Positions 1 to 5,820 of a DNA stretch of 9,796 bases are shown one piece after another. The position numbers and the translations under genes are program-made. The notes under the pieces are model-generated. The model made no database searches. It was not told where the DNA came from and saw nothing but the letters and a program-made list of their open reading frames with translations. Within the stretch, counting starts at the first letter, position 1; each line of letters opens with the position of its first letter. Origin of the DNA: Deltaproteobacteria bacterium (GTDB taxonomy: Bacteria > Desulfobacterota > Anaeroferrophillalia > Anaeroferrophillales > Tharpellaceae). Location: contig JAADEO010000014.1 of NCBI GenBank assembly GCA_013153415.1, forward strand, positions 1-9,796, written 5' to 3'.

Positions 1-233
1 TGCCCCGTCTGTACAAGATAATCAATGCCATCGTCAGTGAACCGCCCCGGCTGACAGCCGAGACCGACATTGTCAAAGATCTCGGTCTCGATTCTCTGGC
101 GGTCATGCGGATGCTGGAAGAGGTGGAGGACGAATTCGATGTCCTGATTCCGTTGAATGTGATCTCCGAGGTTCGCACTCTGGATGATTTCGCCGGCCAG
201 CTACTGGGTCTGCTGGAAAAGGAAGAACGATGA
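1..233 (+). CDS. Acyl carrier protein, 3' part (likely dedicated to the adjacent Spt)
   Basis: The reading frame is open from the window edge (first full codon at position 3) to the TGA at 231-233, so only the C-terminal 76 residues or so are present. The sequence contains the Asp-Ser-Leu phosphopantetheine attachment motif within DLGLDSLAVM; the Ser codon is at 93-95. After it comes the acidic helix II (MLEEVEDEFDV) typical of ACPs, and the protein ends in a Leu/Glu-rich helix. ACPs are about 80 residues long, so little is missing. The protein would carry an acyl chain as a thioester on its 4'-phosphopantetheine arm in the cytoplasm. Its stop codon overlaps the start codon of the next gene (ATGA at 230-233), which argues for coupled translation and for a role in supplying acyl-ACP to that enzyme, as with the ACP gene found beside spt in Caulobacter. 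The ACP identity is secure; the partner is inferred. Confidence 0.93.
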   Translation, partial: PRLYKIINAIVSEPPRLTAETDIVKDLGLDSLAVMRMLEEVEDEFDVLIPLNVISEVRTLDDFAGQLLGLLEKEER

Positions 234-1414
234 CTATCTTTGCCAAGCTCAAACCTCTGGCCGAGGCCCGGGAACGGCTGGCGGCCATGGGCGTGGACAG
301 ATTCAACGTCGTCATGGAGGAGGTCTATTCCGCTACCGAGGCCCGGGTCAACGGTCGCCGGGTGATCCTGGCTGGAACCAATAATTACCTGGGCCTGACC
401 TTCGATCCGGAGTGTATCGAAGCTTCCTGTGCTGCGGCCCGCAGCGCCGGAACCGGCACTACCGGTTCCCGTATGGCCAACGGCACCCTGGATGGTCACC
501 TGGCCCTGGAAAAGGAGTTGGCCGATTTTTACGGTTGTCGGGAGGCGATTGTCTTCTCCACCGGTTTCGTTGCCAATCTGGGTATGCTTTCCGGTCTCGC
601 CGGGCCCGGCGACGTGATTATGATCGATACCGATTGTCATGCCAGTATCTATGACGGCTGCCGCCTGAGCGGTGCCGACATCCTCCGTTTTCGACATAAC
701 AACGTGGCCGATCTCGACAAACGGCTGCGGCGCCTGGGTGAGCGGATCCACAGAACGATCATTGTGATCGAGGGTATCTACAGCATGCTGGGCGACCGGG
801 CGGCGATCGCGGAGATTGCCGCCGTCAAACGTAAATACGGTGGTTACCTGATGGTTGACGAGGCCCATTCGCTGGGGGTTCTCGGAGAACGGGGTCGGGG
901 GCTGGCCGAGGAGGCCGGTGTCGAGAACGATGTCGATTTCGTGGTCGGGACCTTCAGTAAGAGTCTGGGCAGTATTGGTGGTTTCTGTGTCAGCAACCAT
1001 CCCGAGCTGGAGTTGATTCGCTATGCCAGCCGGCCTTATGTCTTTACCGCTTCTCCTTCTCCCGCCACCATCGCCTCGACCCGCAAGGCCCTGGCCCTGA
1101 TCGGCTCCCGTCCTGAACTCCGGCAGCGTCTGCGGGAAAATGCCGAGCAGCTCTACCGGGGGTTGACCGCCCTCGGTTTTCGCCTGGGACCGGATGTCAC
1201 ACCGGTGATTGCAGTCCGTATGGAAAAGGCCGAAGCTGCTTTTGCAGCCTGGAAGCAGTTGCTGGTCGAGGGCATTTATGTCAATCTGGTGCTGCCACCG
1301 GCGACTCCGGACGGCGGTTCCATGTTGCGCTGCAGTGTCAGTGCCGCCCACACGGTTGAGCAGATCGAAGCAATCCGGACGGCTTTCGAGCATTTGCCGG
1401 CGGACTGGCGTTGA
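230..1414 (+). CDS. spt: Alpha-oxoamine synthase, probable serine palmitoyltransferase (Spt)
   Basis: This 394-residue protein is a PLP-dependent fold-type I enzyme of the alpha-oxoamine synthase family (Spt, BioF, KBL, HemA). The family's landmarks are visible. The cofactor-stacking His is in DTDCHASIYDG (H137), the cofactor-binding VDEAHSLGVLG has D210 and H213, and the Schiff-base lysine K244 lies in GTFSKSLGSIGGF. The N-terminal TNNYLGLTFDP and GTGTTGSRMANGT blocks resemble bacterial serine palmitoyltransferases more than BioF or KBL. The overlapping upstream ACP gene also fits Spt enzymes that use acyl-ACP. The expected reaction is serine plus an acyl thioester giving 3-ketosphinganine, CO2 and free carrier, the first step of sphingolipid synthesis. 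The start is ATG 230, with an AGGA at 220-223 spaced 6 bases away. No signal peptide or membrane segment is seen, as expected for a soluble bacterial Spt. Family membership is certain. The Spt assignment is likely, but another amino acid or acyl substrate is possible. Confidence 0.85.
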   Translation: MTIFAKLKPLAEARERLAAMGVDRFNVVMEEVYSATEARVNGRRVILAGTNNYLGLTFDPECIEASCAAARSAGTGTTGSRMANGTLDGHLALEKELADFYGCREAIVFSTGFVANLGMLSGLAGPGDVIMIDTDCHASIYDGCRLSGADILRFRHNNVADLDKRLRRLGERIHRTIIVIEGIYSMLGDRAAIAEIAAVKRKYGGYLMVDEAHSLGVLGERGRGLAEEAGVENDVDFVVGTFSKSLGSIGGFCVSNHPELELIRYASRPYVFTASPSPATIASTRKALALIGSRPELRQRLRENAEQLYRGLTALGFRLGPDVTPVIAVRMEKAEAAFAAWKQLLVEGIYVNLVLPPATPDGGSMLRCSVSAAHTVEQIEAIRTAFEHLPADWR

Positions 1415-1492
1415 ATCCCGACGTGACAATTCCCGGCGTTGGCCTGATTTGCCGCAGGGAAAGGGTGCGTCTGCGGATGCGAGACTGAGAAT

Positions 1493-3208
1493 ATGCGCAT
1501 CATCTCCGCTCTTTTCAAAGCCTACCCGAGGCGGACTCTGGCCATGCTGGCGGCCATCATGCTGGCCGGTCTGGCCGAAGGTTTCGGTCTCGCCACCCTG
1601 CTCCCGCTGTTGGCCGGAGTCGTCGGCAATGATCCCGGCGGCCTTTCCGCGGTCGACAATCGGGCCGGCCGGATGGTTCTCGAAGTTCTGCACGGCCTGG
1701 GGTTGGAAAACCGACCGTCCACCTTGTTGGCGATCGTTGTAAGCGCCATCGTTCTCAAGTGCGTACTGGTCCTGCTGGCCAAACGTGAGGTCGGTTATGC
1801 CGTGGCTCATGTGGCCACCGATCTGCGGCTGAAACTGATTCGCGCCTTGTTGGCCGCCCGGTGGGAGTATTTTGTCCGCCAGCCGGTGGGTTCGCTGGCC
1901 AATGCCGTGGCGACAGAGGCGATGCGGGCTTCCCAGGCCTATCTCAGTGCGGCCAATACCGTGGCTGGCGCTTTCCAGGCAGCCATTTACATCGGCGTGG
2001 CCCTGCTGATCTCCTGGCCGATTACTCTGATCTCCCTGGGTGCGGCCCTGCTGCTGCTGACTCTCCTTCATCGTCTGGTCAAGAAATCCCGTCGGGCCGG
2101 GGATAAGCAGACCAGTCTCCTGCAACTTCTGCTGCGTCACCTGACCGACAGTCTGCAGTCGATCAAACCGCTCAAGGCCATGGCCCGCGAAGATCGGGCT
2201 GACAGCCTCCTGGTGCAGGAGACCGCCCGTCTCAATAAAGCCCTGCGGAAACAAGTTTTCAGCAAGGCGGCCTTGAAAGCCCTGCAGGAGCCCCTGGTGA
2301 CCCTGGTGATGATCATCGGGCTCTTTGTCGCGCTCGAGGTTTTTCGGATGGCGATGGCTGAGGTCATGGTGCTGGTTTTTCTGCTGGCCCGGTCCCTGAA
2401 GCAGTTGGGTCTGGTGCAGCAGCATTTCCAGAAAATGGTGATTTTCGAAAGCGCCTACTGGTCTCTGCTGGGAAAGATAGATGAGGCCCGGCGCGAGACC
2501 GAAACCCATGCCGGCAGCCGGGTGCCGCGACTGGAACAGGAGCTGGTTTTCGATAAGGTTTCCTTCTCCTACGGAGATGCTAAGGTTCTGGACCGGGTTT
2601 CGTTTCGTTGCAGAGCCGGCTCCTTCACCGCTCTGATCGGCCCTTCCGGAACCGGCAAAACCACTATTCTGGATCTGGTAGCCGGTCTCTGCAGGGTTCA
2701 GGATGGTAGCATTACGATTGACGGGATCGCTTTTGAGGAGATCGACATCAGGGCCTGGCGACGGCAGATCGGTTATGTTCCCCAGGAACCGTTGTTGCTC
2801 AACGATTCGGTCATGACCAATATTACTCTGGGAGATCCCGGGATCAGCGAGTCGATGGTGCTCGAGGCTTTAAAGGCAGCCGGGGCCCTGGAGTTTGTCG
2901 AGGCCCTGCCCGGTCGTCTCAGGGCCGGGGTCGGAGAACGGGGGGAAAAGCTTTCCGGTGGCCAGCGTCAGCGTCTGGCTATCGCCCGGGCCCTGGTCGG
3001 CGCCCCGCGACTGTTGTTGCTGGATGAGGCGACCAGCGCCCTGGATCCGGTGAGCGAGGCGGCGATCTGCCGGACTCTGGAGAAACTGAAAGGTCGCCTG
3101 ACGATCATCGCCGTTTCTCACCAGACCGCCCTGGTCGATGCCGCCGACCAGGCCTTGCGACTTGCGGACGGAACCCTGGGGCCTCTGGTCCGGGAGGAGG
3201 GGATTTGA
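1493..3208 (+). CDS. ABC exporter half-transporter (MsbA/lipid-exporter type)
   Basis: This 571-residue protein has a membrane domain fused to an ATPase domain, so it should act as a homodimer in the inner membrane. About six hydrophobic segments can be placed near residues 15-45, 76-96, 154-173, 175-193, 268-285 and 287-300. The nucleotide-binding domain (about 350-571) is intact: A-loop Tyr in FSYGDAKVL, Walker A GPSGTGKTT (383-391, K389), Q-loop in GYVPQEP, signature LSGGQ (487-491), Walker B LLLLDE with D511 and catalytic E512, and switch His H543. The architecture matches lipid, peptide and lipopolysaccharide exporters. Its place behind ACP and Spt suggests a lipid or glycolipid substrate, but the sequence does not define the cargo. 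It starts 78 bases after the spt stop. ATG 1493 is the only plausible start because the frame upstream is closed by a TGA at 1445-1447, yet the ribosome binding site is weak. The stop TGA overlaps the TTG start of the next gene. Confidence 0.9.
   Translation: MRIISALFKAYPRRTLAMLAAIMLAGLAEGFGLATLLPLLAGVVGNDPGGLSAVDNRAGRMVLEVLHGLGLENRPSTLLAIVVSAIVLKCVLVLLAKREVGYAVAHVATDLRLKLIRALLAARWEYFVRQPVGSLANAVATEAMRASQAYLSAANTVAGAFQAAIYIGVALLISWPITLISLGAALLLLTLLHRLVKKSRRAGDKQTSLLQLLLRHLTDSLQSIKPLKAMAREDRADSLLVQETARLNKALRKQVFSKAALKALQEPLVTLVMIIGLFVALEVFRMAMAEVMVLVFLLARSLKQLGLVQQHFQKMVIFESAYWSLLGKIDEARRETETHAGSRVPRLEQELVFDKVSFSYGDAKVLDRVSFRCRAGSFTALIGPSGTGKTTILDLVAGLCRVQDGSITIDGIAFEEIDIRAWRRQIGYVPQEPLLLNDSVMTNITLGDPGISESMVLEALKAAGALEFVEALPGRLRAGVGERGEKLSGGQRQRLAIARALVGAPRLLLLDEATSALDPVSEAAICRTLEKLKGRLTIIAVSHQTALVDAADQALRLADGTLGPLVREEGI
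3193..3207 (+). promoter_or_regulatory. Strong Shine-Dalgarno deciding a TTG start
   Basis: A purine-rich run inside the last codons of the ABC gene holds GGAGG at 3193-3197 and a perfect AGGAGG at 3195-3200. They lie 7 and 4 bases before TTG 3205-3207, which overlaps the ABC stop as TTGA. The PLD frame has no ATG until about residue 252, so this site supports the rare start codon. Confidence 0.75.
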
Positions 3209-4359
3209 ATTCCGGTTTCGTCGCTGACCCGGGAAAAGCTTCTCCCCGGGTATTTTTCGGTGGCGGCCGGCGGCCGCCCGGAAACCTGCGGGAACTGCTT
3301 TTGGAACGGATCGCCGCGGTTCCGGCTGGTGGCAGTATCGACTGGGTGACATATTATCTCAGGGATTACGGCCTGGCCGAGGCTCTGGTCGCCGCCCGGC
3401 GACGCGGGGTGCGGGTTTCGGTGACGGTTGAAAAGCGGCCCCGGACCGGGGGTGCCAATCGCGAAATCGCCAGTTTCCTGGCCGCGGCAGAGGGTCTCGG
3501 GAGCGGTTTCCGTCAGTTGAGCCTGCCGCGTTTGCCGTACGGCCTGTTCAGTCCCCGTCTGCATGGCAAGCTCTATTGTTTTTCCCATCCCCGACCCGGT
3601 GCCCTGATCGGCTCTTTCAATCCTTCGGGCTCCGGTATTGAGTGCGGAGCCGCCCGCGAGGAACGGGAAAAAGCGATTATTGCCGAGATCGGTGATCAGG
3701 ACCGCGGTTACAATTACCTGGTCGAACTGACTGAAGAGAAACTGGTTGCCGGTCTGGTCCTCCATGCCCGTTGGCTCCACCGGTTGCGTCCTGGTTGGGG
3801 ATTGCGGGCGGATTTCTATCTCAACCGACACCTCAAAGCTGGGGAAACCGAGGTTTTCTTCTGGCCCCGGGTACGGCCGCACCCGGTTTTCAAACTGCTG
3901 CGCCGGCTGGGCCCTGGGACCCGGGTCCGGTTGGCGGCCTCTCATCTGCGGGGCATGGAGGTGGTCGGTCGCCTGCTCGGTCTGGTTCGCATGGGTCTGG
4001 AACTCGAAATTATCGCCGAGGCCACCGAACGGCGGGTTCCGGCCCGGGTGGAAGAGAATTTTCGCCGGGTCGGAGTCAGTTTCCGACGGGTCGGCCTTGA
4101 TAGCGGTCTGCCGATGCATGACAAGTTCGTTCTCGTCAGCCGGCGGGACGAACACTGGGTGGCGTTCGGCAGTTTCAACTGGACCACGCGTTCGCGCTGG
4201 TTCAATTACGAGATCGGGGCCCTTTCAACCAGTCCCGGACTTTACCAGGTTTTTACCGAGCGTTGGCGTGAACTTGAAATGGCGGCGGGGCTCCGGCCCG
4301 TTGGTGCGTCTCCTGCCGCTGATAAGAGCACTTGTTTGCGGGCCGGAAAGGCCTGTTAG
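3205..4359 (+). CDS. Phospholipase D superfamily protein with two HxK motifs
   Basis: This 384-residue protein has no signal peptide or membrane segment and consists of two PLD-type lobes. Lobe 1 (about 25-140) ends in LHGKLYCFS (H120, K122) followed by GSFNPSGSG. Lobe 2 (about 225-345) ends in MHDKFVLVS (H305, K307) followed by GSFNWTTRS. The paired HxK motifs followed by GSxN are the signature of the PLD/cardiolipin synthase superfamily, whose members form a phosphohistidine intermediate and either hydrolyse or transfer phosphodiester groups. In both motifs the Asp normally found in HxKxxxxD is replaced by Ser (S127 and S312), an unusual matched change. The protein is shorter than cardiolipin synthases and lacks their N-terminal membrane anchors. 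The gene overlaps the ABC stop by 4 bases and starts at TTG with a strong Shine-Dalgarno. In this context a role as a transferase or hydrolase on a lipid headgroup is reasonable but unproven. A nuclease-like role of the PLD fold cannot be excluded. Confidence 0.82.
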   Translation: MNSGFVADPGKASPRVFFGGGRRPPGNLRELLLERIAAVPAGGSIDWVTYYLRDYGLAEALVAARRRGVRVSVTVEKRPRTGGANREIASFLAAAEGLGSGFRQLSLPRLPYGLFSPRLHGKLYCFSHPRPGALIGSFNPSGSGIECGAAREEREKAIIAEIGDQDRGYNYLVELTEEKLVAGLVLHARWLHRLRPGWGLRADFYLNRHLKAGETEVFFWPRVRPHPVFKLLRRLGPGTRVRLAASHLRGMEVVGRLLGLVRMGLELEIIAEATERRVPARVEENFRRVGVSFRRVGLDSGLPMHDKFVLVSRRDEHWVAFGSFNWTTRSRWFNYEIGALSTSPGLYQVFTERWRELEMAAGLRPVGASPAADKSTCLRAGKAC

Positions 4360-4391
4360 GATTGCGGGAGTTGTCCCCGCGCTAGAGGATT

Positions 4392-5765
4392 ATGACTGCA
4401 CAGCCTGCAACTATCATCATGCCGGTCGAAAGCCAGGTCAGGGAACTGGATGCCAAGGTTCTGCTCTCCTGCCTGCTGGCCGAGCGGGGGTTTCCGGTAA
4501 TCATCGGTTCCCGGGCTTTCATCCATTTCATGGTGGACCGCATTCCCCGGGGGGTCTACATGGCCAAAAGCATGCGGAAACTGAGCATCCGCATGTTCAC
4601 CATCCTGCGCCAACTTGGGCACGAGATCGTCGCCTGGGATGAAGAGGGTCTGGTCCGCTGGCCGGACGAGGAGTATTATCGCTGGCGCCTGTCACCGGTG
4701 ACCTTGCGGATGGTTAACCATCTCCTGGCCTGGGGCGAGGATGACGCCCGGGTCTTTAAGGCCTATCCCGGATATCCGGGTACTCCGATCCATGTTACCG
4801 GTAATCCGCGAATCGATCTCCTGCGGCCTGAATTGAGGAATTTCTACCGCGAGAAGGCCGACCTTCTGCGCCGGGAATATGGGGATTTCGTTCTTATCAA
4901 TACTAATTTCAGCAAGGTCAACCATTTCTTTTCCCACCTGAGCGAACTCAAGAAACCGGCCGAGGATCTGGCCGCGGGCGGTATCGAAACCTTCGATGCC
5001 GGCAAAGGCCGTCTCAAACAGCAGCTGTTCGAACATTTCCTGCGGATGTTGCCTGATCTCTGCCGGGCGGTTTCCGGGCATACGGTTGTCGTCCGTCCCC
5101 ATCCCGCCGAAAATCATCTCCCCTGGCAGGAGGTGGCGGCCGAGTGTCCCAATCTCAGGATTATCAATGAAGACAGCGTCACTCCCTGGTTGATGGCGGC
5201 TCGGCTGTTGATTGCCAACGGTTGTACGACGATGATCGAGTCCGCGGTCCTCGGTACCCCGACCATCGCCTACCAGCCGGTTCTGGATAGTCGTTATGAC
5301 GACGATCTGCCCAATGAGGTCAGTCATCGGGCGTTCACCTTGTCGGAGCTCTGCGACCAGGCGGCGGCGGTCATGGCGGGAGAGCTTGCGGCGGTGGCCG
5401 AAGAGGAACGCCGCCGGGTACTCGACCGTCACCTTGAGTCTCTCGACGGTCCTTTGGCCGGAGAGCGGATTGTCGGAGTTTTGGAGAGCGCCGGTTATCT
5501 TGAACAATTGCCGCCGGCGGTACCGTTTCCCAGTTGGGGTAAAGGATTTCTCCATAACCGGATCAGAACCCTGAGTAAAAAAATCAACATGCGCCGGCCC
5601 GGCCACCGTAACAATCTCAAGTACCATGCCCACCGCTTTCCCGGGGTCACGGTGGCCGATCTCGAGATGCGCCTGGAGCGTTTCGGAACCCTGTTGCAGC
5701 GGGATTTTACAGCCTTGAAGGTGAGTCGTTTGCAGGAGCATATCTTCAGGATAGAACGAGGATGA
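4392..5765 (+). CDS. Surface carbohydrate biosynthesis protein (GT-B-like)
   Basis: This 457-residue protein has the look of the family annotated as surface carbohydrate biosynthesis protein, related in fold to GT-B transferases such as CDP-glycerol glycerophosphotransferases. The N-terminal block MPVESQVRELDAKVLLS and the following ERGFPVIIGSR are characteristic, as is VTGNPRIDLL near the domain linker. The C-terminal Rossmann half carries RPHPAEN (R235, H237) and NGCTTMIESAVLGTPTIAY (N276, E283), which in GT-B enzymes line the nucleotide-donor site. A basic tail from about 380 onward ends with KYHAHRFPGVTVADLE. There is no signal peptide, so it probably acts on the cytoplasmic face of the inner membrane. 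The start ATG 4392 has GAGG at 4385-4388 and lies 32 bases after the PLD stop; a 5-bp GC hairpin (4364-4368 with 4376-4380) sits in that gap. Position in the row suggests it adds a sugar or polyol phosphate to an envelope lipid or glycan. The exact donor and acceptor are unknown. Confidence 0.82.
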   Translation: MTAQPATIIMPVESQVRELDAKVLLSCLLAERGFPVIIGSRAFIHFMVDRIPRGVYMAKSMRKLSIRMFTILRQLGHEIVAWDEEGLVRWPDEEYYRWRLSPVTLRMVNHLLAWGEDDARVFKAYPGYPGTPIHVTGNPRIDLLRPELRNFYREKADLLRREYGDFVLINTNFSKVNHFFSHLSELKKPAEDLAAGGIETFDAGKGRLKQQLFEHFLRMLPDLCRAVSGHTVVVRPHPAENHLPWQEVAAECPNLRIINEDSVTPWLMAARLLIANGCTTMIESAVLGTPTIAYQPVLDSRYDDDLPNEVSHRAFTLSELCDQAAAVMAGELAAVAEEERRRVLDRHLESLDGPLAGERIVGVLESAGYLEQLPPAVPFPSWGKGFLHNRIRTLSKKINMRRPGHRNNLKYHAHRFPGVTVADLEMRLERFGTLLQRDFTALKVSRLQEHIFRIERG

Positions 5766-5772
5766 TGTCTTT

Positions 5773-5820
5773 GGAGGCATCGTTTTGCGCAACCGTTGGA
5801 TTTTACGGTGGAGGCCTATG
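5773..5820 (+). promoter_or_regulatory. Two alternative ribosome binding sites for the sensor kinase
   Basis: GGAGG at 5773-5777 stands 7 bases before TTG 5785, an ideal spacing. A second site, GGTGGAGG at 5807-5814, stands only 3 bases before ATG 5818. Both starts are in frame. The 11 extra residues of the longer form are rich in Arg and Trp and do not look like a conserved domain, so ATG 5818 is mildly preferred. Confidence 0.5.

Noticed and set aside
230..1414. BioF (biotin synthesis) or KBL (threonine degradation) identity for the oxoamine synthase
   Set aside because: No bio gene or threonine dehydrogenase gene is nearby, the overlapping ACP gene points to an acyl-ACP-using Spt, and the TNNYLGLTFDP and GTGTTGSRMANGT blocks fit Spt better. 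This is not fully excluded without phylogeny.
3118..4155. Long open frame on the minus strand opposite the PLD gene (345 codons)
   Set aside because: Its product is low in hydrophobic structure and rich in Pro, Gln, Thr and Arg, as expected for the antisense of a GC-rich gene. The plus frame has clear PLD motifs and a good ribosome binding site.
4340..4380. Short GC hairpins near the end of the PLD gene and before the carbohydrate gene
   Set aside because: Stems are 4-5 bp with no T tract after them, so they are not credible terminators; similar short stems are expected by chance in GC-rich DNA.
3746..4642. Plus-strand open frame of 298 codons overlapping both the PLD and carbohydrate genes
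   Set aside because: It spans the junction of two real genes in another frame and its product is rich in Gly, Pro, Arg, Ser and Trp, so it is a shadow.
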